From Enoplolaimus lenunculus (Eukaryota; Nematoda; Enoplea; Enoplida; Thoracostomopsidae): 64,000 bases of DNA. The notes under the pieces are model-generated. The model was not told where the DNA came from and did no database searches. It saw only the letters and a program-made list of their open reading frames with translations. Position numbers and translations under genes: made by a program. The stretch is taken from NCBI GenBank assembly GCA_030248215.1, contig JASANG010003296.1, positions 62,001 through 126,000 on the forward strand, read 5' to 3'. Below, piece after piece: positions 44,616-57,152 of this stretch. Position 1 is the first letter of the stretch. Every line of letters starts with the position of its first letter.

Positions 44616-44878
44616 GGCCCATGTATAGAACAGGGCCGAATCGTTTTCCTGCGGGGCTGTAATAGAGTCAGTTTAATCTGTAAACTAACTTTTTAGGCTT
44701 TGGCTTAGGCTTAGGCTTAGGAATAGGCTCGTCCTTACTTTTAGGCTTAGGCTTAGGCTTCCACTTATGCTTAGGCTTAGGAATAGGCTCATCCTTACGC
44801 TTAGGCTTAGGCTTAGGCCTAGGATAATGTTGATACTACGGGTTCCGATCCTGTTCTATACATGGACCTTTTAGCCTA
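44616..44878 (+). mobile_element. Telomere-motif MITE (family A), longest interior
   Basis: GGCCCATGTATAGAACAGGG..CTATACATGGACC. The interior has three blocks of GGCTTAGGCTTAGGC separated by a repeated ATAGGCTCATCCTTACGCTT-like spacer, so it looks internally duplicated. Flanks CCTTAGCC and TTTTAGCC match at 6 of 8. Confidence 0.88.
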
Positions 44879-45654
44879 TGCTAAAAGTTTGGCTTGAGTA
44901 AAATGCTTCCTAAAACCTAAACCTAAGCCTTATTATTAACATATGGTGAGCGTAAGTGTACAAGAAGCGAAAGTTTTACATCGATGTTTAGAAATTATGC
45001 GTTTGATCTGAATTGAACTAGGCGATGGTGTCTCGTATTTGAATCTTGTTCACGAACGAGTGTATGCTTTTAATAGAGTAAGGATTTCGATTTTACTATT
45101 GAATGTCAGATAGCGAGAAGGATACACAAAACGGAATTCGTTGTCATCGTTTTGATCTCAGCGGCAGATCCAGAAATTTTCTCACGGGACGGCGTACATC
45201 CGCACGCTCTCGCTCTGGATCCGCTAGCGTTTGACCAGGGCCACGATAAAAATTCTCAAATAGACTAAAATGTATACGTCGCGACTCTGTGTCAAGATTG
45301 CAAAAGTGATACTTCTAACGGTGTTATGACATTTCGACTCATCTGTCAACTCGACATCCCTAAAGTACAAGTTGCAATCCGAAATCTTGTCGACTCGACA
45401 ATTTGTAAGTATCCCACTTTTTATGCTGAGGCCTAGACCTGTGTTTAAGATTATGATTTAGAGAATCTCATTAGAACATTGTCGATCGACGAGTTATCGT
45501 GCAACGATTTGTCGTATTATAGATTCATTTCTGACAGATTTATTTTTACTCTAATAAACTTAAAATACAGCAGTTTCTGATCACTTTATTTTTAGTTGAA
45601 CAGATAACAGATACCGATTATTTACCATTTAATTTTTAAAAGCTACTTATGTGC

Positions 45655-45663
45655 AGATATGAA

Positions 45664-45698
<35 letters not shown>

Positions 45699-45790
45699 AT
45701 ATATAAATGAATATATATAAATAAATATATAAATATATATTTATATATGTATCTATATATACATATAGACATATATATGTATACATAAAA
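45655..45790. repeat. (AATA)n and (TA)n-rich microsatellite
   Basis: About nine AATA units, then ATATAT/TATATG variants. Confidence 0.95.
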
Positions 45791-45799
45791 ATTTAATAC

Positions 45800-46950
45800 C
45801 TTTCTAAATTTTGGTAAAGGTAATAAAGTTCACGTCTCCTTGCTATTTAAGAAAAAAAATAAAAGTTAACAACATATTCTTTCATAACTCAGCATAATAT
45901 TTCATTAAGTATTTGTCCACAACCCCCCAACTGAGATCATTTCACACACAGCGGAAGATCCAAAAATTTCTGATACAGAAGGACACGGGATACGTCGTGA
46001 TATGTAAAAATACTGAAAAACTCTCGCACGCAACGCGAGCGAGAAACCAAACGCAATGTTTGGTGTTAAATTTTAACAAAATCGCCATTTTGATTCTTGT
46101 TGGAAGACTTGACCGGCTTCGACCCCGAGTGGCTTTTATTAACGGCTTCGACCCCGAGTGGCTTTTACTAAAATTGTATCATTCGTCAACACCAAAAAAC
46201 TCTCAAATCCTGACAAAGAAACAGATCTTGTCTTAGATTTTAGCGTCACACATAATCGAAATTAAAGTTAGTGGTTTTGCATTTTTGCAATATAAAACTT
46301 AAATTGTGCAATTTAAATGCAGTGTTTTGGGCAATTTTGGCATGCGACCACCACCAGTAGCAGCAGCACCACAACAAACCGCAACGCTTATGCAATCTGT
46401 AAGCAAAATGATTTGATATATTGCGCAATGGTTATATATCACAGGGGTAAACCTAGAGTCGAAAACTGGGGCCGAGCGTCTATTATAATAGATATTTGAC
46501 AGGAGGGAACGCTGTCTTGCTGAACCATTATTAATATTAAGAGTTTACCAATTCAGCTAAAGTAACAGTACATTATTTGTTTCTTAGAAGTTTGCTCACC
46601 CTCATTTCTAAATTTGTACGCTACACCATAGGTTAATACATATGGTGTCGGTTTGGAATAAATGTTTATTATTTTTGCTTTTATAAACTTTGCAGAAACT
46701 TTTAATGCGTTCTACATTAATTATGGTGATTTTGAGGTCGGCATGGTCAGCATACAAGGGGTGGACTGGTTTTCTGCCCCCCCCCGTCGTTTTGTTTTGG
46801 TTTAACATACGTTTTATTTTTAAGACAATGATTTGATTTTAAAATCACACTTTGAAATAGTTCGCGGATTTTTTTGAAGGCAATGTAAACTTAAAATTGT
46901 GTGTCGTACATCTTTAGGCGTTTGAGTGCCATGGAGCAGGAAAACGTTGC
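45800..46950. other. Gene-free stretch
   Basis: 46045-46090 carries the ACCAAACGCAATGTTTGGT repeat. 46116-46170 contains a 29-bp tandem pair (GGCTTCGACCCCGAGTGGCT). No exon recognised. Confidence 0.35.
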
Positions 46951-46957
46951 ACGTTTC

Positions 46958-47107
46958 GACCAATGTAAACATCAGGGACTGTACGATTTTCAGCGGGACT
47001 GCAAAAGAATAACCTTAAGCTGGTAGACTGATTTTTTGCTTAAGCTTAGGCTTTAAGTTATGAATTTACTTATACTACTGTTGCGACCCTGTTCTATACA
47101 TTGGTCC
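46958..47107 (+). mobile_element. Family A MITE, decayed
   Basis: GACCAATGTAAACATCAGGG..GTTCTATACATTGGTCC with a short GCTTAGGC interior. Confidence 0.55.
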
Positions 47108-47607
47108 CAGTTTACAAGGGAAGGAATATTGTAGAGATCTAGGACCCATATGACCCGTATTGTCCAACGTGCGTAGCACATATCATCAGTTGGTGATAAG
47201 TCTTGCAGTCTTTGAACCAATGAATGGCGAGGTTAAAAAATCACCATATGTTTCGTAGTTGACATAATATATATGCAATAGGAATGAGAAGATGGTATAG
47301 CTGTGCCCAATTTCTAGCCTGGGTCCAAAAACCGATAACTGCTTCAAGTTTTAGTGTTGAAATGATTAATTTATACCAATCAGTGCCAAAAAGCTATCTA
47401 AAATTTCAATTTCTTGGAAATTTATTTCTAACACTAATAAGCAAGTTAATGATGCAGCTTATTGACAATGCAGTTGAATAATTGCTCTAATATTCAAAAA
47501 CGTTGGCGTAAGATTACACTTGGCTCAAAGTTTTAATGAAACGAGCAATTTTACGAAAATACATTTTATCGAAAAAATCAATTTTTTTTATTTTCAAGTC
47601 TAAATCT

Positions 47608-47700
47608 GGCCCGTAGTCCCAAGGGCGGGTAGGGGGGCTTAGCCCCTCTAGAAAACTTTTGGCTCGCTAAAAGATTTTTAACCTTGCTTGCTAGCCAACA
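47608..47700. mobile_element. Family B fragment
   Basis: GGCCCGTAGTCCCAAGGG to ACCTTGCTTGCTAGCCAACA; the right half is missing and the minisatellite follows. Confidence 0.6.
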
Positions 47701-47748
47701 AAATGCTTCTGTTTCACTGCAGAAGCAAAAAAGAAGGTATCTCCCGCA

Positions 47749-48245
47749 ATAAAATCTGGTTCCTTCTAAAATTATGGAGCCCAAGAAGTGAAACAAGTCG
47801 TGAAATAAAATCTGGTTCCTTCTAAAATTATGCACCCCAAAATGTCAAACAGGTCGCGACCTAAATCTGGTTCCTTCTAAAATTATGAAGCCCAAAAAGT
47901 CAAACAGTCGTGAAATAAAATCTGGTTCCTTGTAAAATTATGAAGCCCAAAAAGTCAAACAGTCGTGAAATAAAATCTGGTTCTTTCTAAAATTATGCAG
48001 CCCAAAATGTTAAACATGTAGCTAAATAAAATCTGGTTCCTTGTAAAATTATGAAGCCCAGAAAGTTGAACAAGTCGCGAAATAAGATCTGGTTCCTTTT
48101 AAAATTATGGGGCCCAAAAAGTCAAACAACTCGCGAAATGAAATCTGGTTCCATCTAAGATTATGGAGCCCAAGAAGCCAAACAAGTCGAAAAAAAAATT
48201 CTGGTTCCTTCTAAAGTTATGGGGCCCAAAAACTCGACCAGGTCA
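47749..48245. repeat. Minisatellite, nine units of about 56 bp
   Basis: Each unit has AAATCTGGTTCCTTCTAAAA, TTATG, AGCCCAAAAAGTCAAAC and a (A)GTCG(C/T)GA spacer. Units differ by point changes and small indels. Confidence 0.93.
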
Positions 48246-49620
48246 CAAACAAAAACTATGCTATTCAACCTAAAAGCGATGTTTACTGGTATAGAATGTT
48301 GAGCTCTTTGCAGCATAGCGTGATGCAATGCTATAAGTTTTGCTTCGTTTTACGGTGACGTGACTCAACGACATAAAACTAGAGTTTAATTCAAACCGGT
48401 GAGTGATTTCGATATATAATTTAGTTCGAGCAACACAATTCCTTAAAAATTGACAGCAGCTTGAAAATCCTGTGTCCCGAAATGCCTTTATTAAAGCAAA
48501 ATATTTGAGTTTTGTAGCTCGGCTCGCGTGCGTAATAGATTGGGCGAAACAATTTCTAGAGGGCACAAGAAAAGATTTTCCTAAAATAGAATACTTTTGA
48601 TGGAGTTGAAAAAAATTCGGCCTGGGAAGCCGCTGAAGCAGCTCGTGGGGGTGGCGCCCACCTCGCCCACCTGTAATTGTTGGTTTGTTTCTTTGGCACA
48701 TTTAAGGCTAAGACTTAGGTTTAGGTTTAGGCGTTCTACTTGATGTAAGATTAAACTTTGGCAAAGGCTTACGCTTGAGCTCACGTGTAGGCATAGGCGG
48801 ATCCCGAAATTTCTGACGGAGGGACTGGCAAATGTTATGAAACGCAATTTTTACTCTATGCTGTACATGACAATTTTCTGAGGGAAAAATATTGCGGAAG
48901 GGTAACAAGACCGTATGGTTCTAGTAGTTTCCGTTAATACAGCCTTCATATTTACACTCCTCGCAACTCATGTATTTCTCTGAGTATTTAGTTCGACAAC
49001 TTGTTAACCAGACAACTTGTCACACGCCATTAGGTTTAGGCCTATCTCAGACATTTCAAATTAAACTATTGTAATCTTGCAGTCAGGAAAGGCAGGAGGA
49101 AAGGTTCGGACCCTAAAACTTTACCTCTCTCTTAATAAATTTCGGGGTCGATCAAATCCTCATAAGCTCCAATTGATCTGTTGCCACTGTTCATAACAAT
49201 ACATAATTTGCTGGTTTAACTTTTAGGCTTATTCAGCACAACAAACATGTCTGACCATTTGTCTATGGTGTAAAATTTCCAACCCACCAATATCCCACAT
49301 TGTTACCGCAGACAGAACCACAAATTCGGAATCTTTACTACATTTCACAACGGAAAACTTTCACAATTTGCGTGCATTTTTGATCGATGTAGTAGCAGCG
49401 TAAATAAAATTCCAACAAAATGTGACTGAGTTGAAATTTGATCCATTTGTGTACAAAATATTAATTTAAATCATCTTGTATTCTCCGACAATAAAATAGG
49501 TTGCAGCCATCACAGTTGGTTACTGGGTTTTCAAAATTATTTTGCAGCGGATCTGCTTTACCTGCGGTCCTGTCAAACAAACTTCAATTGTTAATTAGTT
49601 AATTTTAGCCAATATCTGTA
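48246..49620. other. Gene-free stretch
   Basis: 48690-48790 has degenerate TTAGGT/TTAGGC units; 48795-48905 is a family G fragment (GCGGATCCCGAAATTTCTGA). No exon recognised. Confidence 0.35.
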
Positions 49621-49945
49621 GTATGTTGTTAAGTTGTTTGGTTTACGCTCATTTTCTGCGAAATGTCGGATATTTTATTTCTGAATATTGTAAGAAAAGT
49701 GAAACAAAACGCGCTAAACAGATGAATTTTGCAAAATTGTGCAAAATTTTACTACCGAAATTGCCGGAACTTCCGACAAAAATTCTACCGGAGCCGGAGC
49801 CGGAGGCAGACCTCCGGTTGTACGCTGATATATATCTGTTGCTGCCGGCAAGCATACTACACAATGTGCATTGCATATATTGCATATGTAACAGGTCAAT
49901 CATGTCTTATGCTTACATATATATGATGGACGCCAAGGTCTAAAG
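49620..49945 (+). repeat. Dispersed repeat with GCCGGAGCC core and conserved frame
   Basis: The + strand reads KQMNFAKLCKILLPKLPEL followed by EPEPEADLRL. The - strand at 3983-3762 reads NQINFAKFCKMSLPKLPEF, and 63690-63830 keeps a worn piece (TSGCT). Protein-level likeness suggests a former coding element, but the source is not recognised. Confidence 0.5.
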
Positions 49946-51187
49946 GCTTGAGTAGGCAACACACTGAAGGTTTTCGCCAGAAAGTGTCTGTTTTCGTTAT
50001 CCAATCATAAATTTCGAGGTAGTATATTTTTCATACAAAGAAATCAAGAAAATAAAAACGAAATACTGCTCCAAAAAGCTTAGAAAATAAACTTTTTAAC
50101 GAAACCTAAAACAACGTAATCCTAATACCAAACTTGACCAAAGCTAACTTCTGCTTAAAGCCTAACCCGTCTAAGCTTAATTCTAAGCCTAATGCTTAAT
50201 TTAAGCTATTAACCCAACCCATAAGCATGTTTTGTGTGACTTTTGTCTGTAAACATACGGCTAAATTGCTATTTATTACAAGACTCGAATCCATCATTCG
50301 AATATTGCGGGCAACGTCGAAAACTACTAAAAACGTGAGTCGAGTTTCAACTTTGACATATGATTGGTCACTTCTGCGTGCCAGTTATTGCCATACTCCA
50401 CGAGGCGGACAGAGATAGGGGTCAAGGCGGTCGCCCCGCCCCCCATATTTTAAATTCATTACTGCAAGTCAATGACACTGCCTGAGTTGATGCATCGTTA
50501 ACGGTTTGACAATTGTATCAGAAAAATAGTTGTTTTTTGGTGCTGCCCCACACCGCTTTAAAGTTGTTGGTACGCCGCTGTTATACTTAGACGTTAATAG
50601 GAAACTCAACTATAGTACCTGTTGCAGTGAATGATTGGTTAAAAAAGATCGTTTGACGCCTTGATCGAAAGCAGAAGATGGAATTACTTTCAACTTTTTA
50701 ATATTCGAGTACCAGGACAAAAATTGTTGTAAAAAAATTCAGGGGTCGAGAAAATTCCGGGGTCGAAGAGGTTTATAATACATATTGTCGACAGGATGGC
50801 CTACACTCTCGTGCGATCATCCCACCACAGGTGACGTTTATTACTGTGACTCAGACTCAGGTTGAGATTTAGGCTTAGACTTAGATTAGCATTTTGGTCA
50901 ACCTGAACCTAAGTCTGTGCTTAAAAGGTTAAGGTTGTGGGGGGAGTGCAAAACAACCGATGGTTATTCTGTACACATTATTGTTCTGCTATTAAGAAAA
51001 TAGTTTTAGAAGGAAACAATTATGATGGTTTCAGCCCTCTATCTACTCTACATATCCGGCAATTATAGCCTGGCTCACGCCGTAACCAGCTAGACATGCT
51101 ATGTGTTGACGAAACGATTTTTGGGGGGCATATTATTGATGTCACAACATTGATTAACGGATCTAAGCCTTCATAACGTGGGGCAAA

Positions 51188-51189
<2 letters not shown>

Positions 51190-51226
<37 letters not shown>

Positions 51227-51255
51227 CATACATACATATATATACACATATAATA
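51190..51255. repeat. (TA)n-rich microsatellite
   Basis: TATATA run followed by ACATACATACATA. Confidence 0.9.
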
Positions 51256-52023
51256 TTTATATAATGTTGAACTAATTTTGAAGTACGAATAAGGTGATAA
51301 TGAAATTTAGTATATATTATTTATATTATTAGACACGGCAACGACATTATGGAACGCCGTGTCATGTTAAATTTCACCTGTTTGTAATAACAGCCAAACC
51401 AATATGTTTCATTACTTCGGCATGTACCTAGTGAACCAAACAGTAATCGGACTTTACAGTTTTGCATAATCCACAATAACTTGCGAACACCAGGTAACTT
51501 TTTAAACCAAGTTTCAGTTGTACTAAAATCAGAGACGTTTAATTTATTGATAATACGTGTGCTAACAGCTATTTCTTTGGCCCAATTGTCAACTGTACGT
51601 TTAGTATCAGTTGGTGATAGGTCTTCTAACTTGCAAATTAGCTTCTATGAACTTTGCTTATGAGTATTATAATCAAACTAAATGCTAAGCCTAATATAGG
51701 GCTGAGGTTACAAATGTAAAATAGGTGCTAATTATATATACTTTCGAGAGTTGATAGCTTTACAAGTACAAACAAAACTCGAATCTGTGCTCTTGGCAGA
51801 ATTATTGATTTGGAAATCTTTTTTGTTTCGAAATTTCGCAAAGATGAGTCCAATTTTTGGTGAATTTAATAACAAAATCAAATGTACTTCTGATGAGTTG
51901 GACGGCAACCGATTGTAGCTGTTTTGAATATCTTCCAGTTTAAACGAGTATTCAATATTAATGAAAAATTCTGACTCGTTTTAAGTATAAAATGCAACGC
52001 TTCTTTTCATTAATTTTTAATTC

Positions 52024-52400
52024 ATTTATGCTGATTTTTCTCCTCAAATTTTCTCTTTTGTTTATTTTGACATTATGCTCGAATTTAAACCTAAATTTAG
52101 TTTAGGCACGTTGTTGGCTTCGGTTTACACACCTGAGTAAGGCTTCTGATAGATACAACAGGTACGCCGCACTGTATAAATTTTTTTTCGTTGCCTTATT
52201 TTATAAGCATTTATGCTGATTTTTTTTCTCAAATTTTCTCTTTTGTTTATTTTGACATTACACTCTAATTTAAACCTAAATTTAGTTTGGGCACGTTGTT
52301 GGCTTCGGTTTACACACCTGAGCAAGGCTTCTGATAGATACAACAGGTACGCCGCACTGTATAAATTTTTTTCGTTGCCTTATTTTATAAGCATTTATGC
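52024..52400. repeat. Tandem duplication, unit about 184 bp
   Basis: ATTTATGCTGATTTTT starts at 52024, 52209 and (partly) 52393. The two complete units share TTTAGTTT(A/G)GGCACGTTGT and GGTACGCCGCACTGTATAAA with few differences. Confidence 0.92.
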
Positions 52401-54740
52401 TGAGCCCTGTGCTGGTTTCCTAAAAAAGTGCACAGCACCTATTACCAGTTGGCGAAATATCTTGAAACCGGGCTTAAAAAATTGGTAAATTTTCGTGTAT
52501 ACTACATTTATTTTTAGTTTCTGGCAAATTTTGTCATTAGTATGACTGAGCGTTATCTACATTTTGATTGGTTGGAAAGGTATGTAACAACCTAATATTT
52601 AGACACGGGGCGGGCTGTCAATAGTTTTGAAATGCAGTTTTTACTGTATACAAAATATTTGCCGATTTTCTAGGGAAACGGATCGTAACGTATGAACCTT
52701 CCAATATTATCCCAAAATATTTGCTGACAGGGTGGCGTATGCCCCCCTCTGGATCCGATTGTGATTTGACTCAAACCCCAAGCCCTCGTATTAATTAAAA
52801 AATTGTCAAAATCTGGAAATATTTTATAAACTTGAACCACAACTCGTTTCTGTCAGTGTTCTATTAACTTTAACAAAGTTCGTGATACAAGAAATAATTC
52901 TTCTACAAAATTCAACTTTCACAGTTTGCTTGTCAATTTTAGTTTCAAAATATTCAACTACTTTTATACGAACAATAGGTAAATTTTTGGTAGCTGACAA
53001 AGCTTTCATTTGCAAGTAAACCGATATCTTGCACGCCACCCTTTACCCAACTGTTTACCAGTGTCAGAACGGGGGGACGCCGAAGGGCCATGACCCCAAA
53101 TTCAGCCTCTTCACCCTGGATTACTTGACCAACAAGCGTAATGCATAGGTTTCGTGCTTGCATGAGTCCACAGAATTATTAACCATCTAAATTAAATTTT
53201 GATTCAACTCCCTTGCCCTATCCGATGGCGATAAACACGAGTATGATCGGTATACAAAGTGTTTCCGAAGAAAGTACGTTGGACCCAAATACCGAAATTT
53301 TGACAGCTCTCTTCAAAGAAATACAATCCAAAGGCAACTGGTTCTTTGTTTATGTTTGCCAGTCGCCGCTGTGCGCAACCTAACCGGTTCAAAGGGAGGG
53401 GGCGTATGCCCAGTCCCATTAGAAAATTTTTTGTGATGAAATGGTAAGGTCCTTACGTTACCATTTTTTCCTCTCAGATAACTGGTATATATGGCACTCA
53501 GTAAAAATTGCGTTTTATAACTTTTTCCAGCCCGACCGGTGTCAGAAAATTTCCGGCTCGGCCGCTGGCTGCGCACAAATGCTTTGCCACCGTTTCTGTT
53601 TAAGATTCTGCCAAGCATTTTGCCAGGGTTTTAAAACTGGTGAGGGTCTTAGGTTAAATAGGCTGAAGCTTTGCCAGATTTATGGAATATATTACCAATG
53701 TATACAAAATTAATTTCGTGAAAAATTACTAATTAATTTTAGTTCATGGATTACGTGAAGTGTAGATTTTCAGACGTGCCCCAATTTCGCTTAAATTCCA
53801 TTGAATAAAGGTGGGTACCAGTATACAATTTCTGGTATCGGGTACCAGTATACAATTTCTGGTATCGGGCAACATAGCTAATATATATAGTAGTATACCT
53901 GTTGTTTAGGTTAATGGAAATTTTTGCCAGTTTTCCTTTTTGCTCAGCACCTAATATTTAACCATTTGACGCATTGTATTTGTTTAAGCTTCGCGTTTTC
54001 ACAATATAAACAAACATCGCTCGGGTTTAGAGGTGTTTGCATATATATCATTGCAGGCGGTTAATTAAAAAACAATATTTTAATATTGTAGTATAAACGG
54101 CTAAAACTAATAATGCCGTTTTATGATCGGTTTATGCATATAAGAATCTAAAGTTTGAAATTTTATTCTGTTGCTCTGATACATTGTCCCCCAAATTGCG
54201 GCGGGTAGCGTAGGAATGTACCCAGGGTCCCTGTATATCTTGCAGCATCCCCAGACAGTGCCGGCGGAAGCGCCCTCCAATCGCCCAAATGGATGGGACG
54301 ACACGAGGGGGCGCATTGGCGAATTAAAATTTTTTTTCGCGGATTAACAAAAAACTTGTTTTGTATTAAAGTTCGTGACTTGCAAAGGTGGAATTATAGA
54401 CTTCTCATGTTTATGATCGTTTTCGAAGTATAAGTCCCAGCATAGGCTTCGTTTACATCAGTTCTACAAACTTGACCAACTTCGAATTAGGAAGATCAGC
54501 AAAAATGCAACGCGTGCTCGTTACATTCTTTTGTACAAGAAATGTTCCCAGTTGTATGCTCTTCTTCAGTATGGATATTATCCACTCTTGTTTATAGTAG
54601 TTTCTCAATCTTGACATTTAACCTTCTCGTTTGATCAATAAAGTGTTTGAGAAATGCATATAGTCATATAGTTCTCGGTAGTTTCGTTCCGTCCAATTAC
54701 AAACTGGCTCTAAAGTATCATTTTGGTAACCGCAAGCCAT
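52400..54740. other. Gene-free stretch
   Basis: 52605-52765 is a family G fragment. 53396-53530 has GGGCGTATGCCC and GTAAAAATTGCG words of the same family. 53815-53880 holds a 31-bp tandem pair (GGTACCAGTATACAATTTCT). No exon recognised. Confidence 0.35.
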
Positions 54741-54750
54741 ATTTACTAGC

Positions 54751-54909
54751 CGGCCCCGTCGCCAATGGGGGCAGGCGGCTCAGCGCCATCTGCAAAAGTT
54801 TTAGTCCCCTAAGAAAATTTTCAATCTTGCTTGTAAGTCATCAAATACCTTGTATGCCACTCCTAAAACATATTTAGCCACCCACCAAGGTGGCCTGGCT
54901 ACGAGCCTG
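54751..54909. mobile_element. Family B MITE
   Basis: CGGCCCCGTCGCCAATGG..CCTGGCTACGAGCCTG; flanks TTACTAGC (54743-54750) and TTATTAGC (54910-54917) match at 7 of 8. Confidence 0.85.
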
Positions 54910-55129
54910 TTATTAGCTCGCGAAATGTGTGCTTTATAATAATAGAAGCGAATCCAAACTGTGATAAATAATAGCTTTAGTAAAACTGAATTTACAGCTC
55001 TCATGATCCTACTCATAGCCTCGATAATATTATTGGTTTGTTTATACTGGTCACTGGTCATTGTAAGCTTAGCCATAACGCGTGCCAGATGTGTGAAGTG
55101 CTTCAAAACCTACAAATTTTAATTTTTTC

Positions 55130-55324
55130 GGCCAATGAAAGATCAGAGCTGTAACAGTAGTATAAGCAAATTCGTAAACCTAAATCTAAGCGTTATAATG
55201 AGCTTATAAGCAAGCCTTAGCCTAAGCCCAAGCCTAAGCAAAAAATTACTCTAAAGCTAAAGGTTATCTATACTCTATTGCAGTGCCGCAGAAACACGTT
55301 TCACCCCTGATCTTTACATGGGTC
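55130..55324 (-). mobile_element. Telomere-motif MITE (family A)
   Basis: GGCCAATGAAAGATCAGAGC..GATCTTTACATGGGTC; flanks ATTTTTTC and GTTTTTTC match at 7 of 8. Confidence 0.85.
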
Positions 55325-55960
55325 GTTTTTTCGAACGATAAGATCGACCAAATTTGATTAATAGACAAATTAAAAAATTTCTGGTTAAATTGTGTATTTA
55401 GAAATTTGAGAGGGGAAATTAGATGTGAGACCCTATTTCAGGGTACGGGTGCTTCTAGGCACGCCACGCATGGCACTGCTTAACAATATTTTAAGAGAAT
55501 AAGCACTATCGTCTAAACTAAAATTTTATCCTATGCTTCTTTGAAGTTGTCTCCATTCACTCATTCCAGCCAAGCAGTCTGTACACTGTGCGATCATGTT
55601 GTACCAGTTTTTGCCAGGTAAGGATTACCACTGCAGACATTTAGGTTTTTCTGTATTTGAGCCCAAAATTTTATGCCGTTGCGCGACAACTGTCATTATA
55701 ATCTGGCAAAGGTATGCACAAGCGTAAATAACACGGATTAAAAGCCTAAATCTTCAAGTAGTTTGATTCTGTGAAAGATGAGTTTGCGGCTTGAGATAAC
55801 ATTTTCTGTTGCAATTTTGGTCAAAATATTTTTCGTATTAAGAAATTTGTGTAAGATTATAATGCGATTAATCTTGGTTAAAGTTATTAGTGCTTTTAAA
55901 TGTCAGGTGGGATAGAAAATAACGAAATTTAGATGCAGGTACATAACTGTTGGCAGTGGG
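55325..55960. other. Gene-free stretch
   Basis: AT-rich sequence with no element ends or coding signal that I can see. Confidence 0.3.
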
Positions 55961-56097
55961 GGCCAATGTATACAACAGATCTGAAACAGCAGCATAAGCT
56001 TTGTTCTAATCCTAAGTCTAAGCAAAAAATAGTCTAAAACTTAAGCTTACTCTATTGCAGTTCCGCAGAAAAAACATTACGACCCCGATCTTTAGAT
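55961..56097 (-). mobile_element. Telomere-motif MITE (family A), short
   Basis: GGCCAATGTATACAACAGAT..CGACCCCGATCTTTAGATG with only a brief CCTAAGTCTAAGC interior. Confidence 0.65.
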
Positions 56098-56275
56098 GAA
56101 AAAATTAGGTTAACCACTCTTTTTAAGATATTTCATGGTTAACTATCTAAACCTAATAGCCTGGCTGATAATAGTCTAATATTTTCACAATTAATGTTTT
56201 CGTACCAAGTAACAAAGCATAGTTGAAAACTTTCATTCAAATCCGTACATTTAATTGAACGGTTTCTTTTGCTTA

Positions 56276-56724
56276 TCCTCCGCCAGCCGGCGGTTGGCCA
56301 AAAATGGTTGCATTTCGACAATTTTGGCTTATTTGAGCTTCTCATAACCTCCCCTGATCATTTCACACCCAAATTTGAATTTTTGAAAAATTCGACTTTT
56401 GAGGTTCCAGCGGGCCAAATCAGTTATTTGACAACAACTTGTTAGCTAGCCAGACGTCTGATTGATGAAAATTTAACACCATTCCACTTAAATTCGCAAG
56501 CTGCGTCGAGTGGTATATAATTTGTGTAACTTTTTGACAAAAATTGTTTTAGGTCCTGACGAGATCCTAGTGACCTTAAAAATCGAATTGTTCACAAATT
56601 CAACTTTGGGTGTAAACGATCAGGGGACGTCATGAAAAGCGCAATTATGCAAAAATTTTAAAAATCCATCAATTTTTCAGAAAACGCCGCTGGGGGGGAA
56701 TAACCGAAAAGACCCTACTGAACG
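56276..56724. mobile_element. Family C foldback, partly collapsed
   Basis: TTATCCTCCGCCAGCCGGCG at the left and GGAATAACCGAAAAGACCCT at the right. Inner blocks CCAAATCAGTTATTTGAC and CAAGCTGCGTCGAGTGGTAT match 22494-23117. Confidence 0.75.
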
Positions 56725-56987
56725 GCAAATGATTTGAACAAATTCAATATTTTTTCTTTCAAATAATTTTTTGTTTTCTTTGAACCTTTGTTTTTGACAC
56801 ATTTTGACCGCATAGCCTAAGTAATAGGCCTTTGTACGTAGCAATTAGATGTGTATTTTTGTGGAAATGCTGCTAATTACAAGCAAAGACTTCTGTTTTT
56901 CGAAAATTATAGCATAAATCATGAATTTTTCGTCGTTCGACTTAAAATATTACAATTTTTGCATTGAGTTTCAGATGTGTTTTTAAC

Positions 56988-57152
56988 AGGTCCTTAGCCA
57001 TCTCAGTATGCTATGATGAGCTAAACATTTTTCAGGAGGGGCATACAAGAGTTTTCGATGACTTACAAGCAAGGTTGAAAATATTCCAGGTTGGGGGCGA
57101 AATTTTTTCAGCGGCACTGAGCTCACCTGTCCTTTTTCTGGCTACGGGCCCG
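56988..57152. mobile_element. Family B MITE
   Basis: AGGTCCTTAGCCATCT..TCTGGCTACGGGCCCG; flanks TTTTTAAC and GTTTTAAC match at 7 of 8. Confidence 0.75.

Noticed and set aside
44616-44878. TTAGGC arrays as a chromosome end or fused telomere
   Set aside because: The arrays are short, impure, in both directions, and bounded by inverted ends and target duplications; they are element interiors.
47749-48245. CRISPR-like array
   Set aside because: The units are tandem without unique spacers, in a eukaryotic genome.
48270-48847. Frames of 88-143 codons on the - strand
   Set aside because: They cross repeat boundaries and the two frames overlap; no family likeness.
53313-53713. Facing frames of about 90-100 codons
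   Set aside because: They overlap family G-like repeat sequence and resemble no protein.
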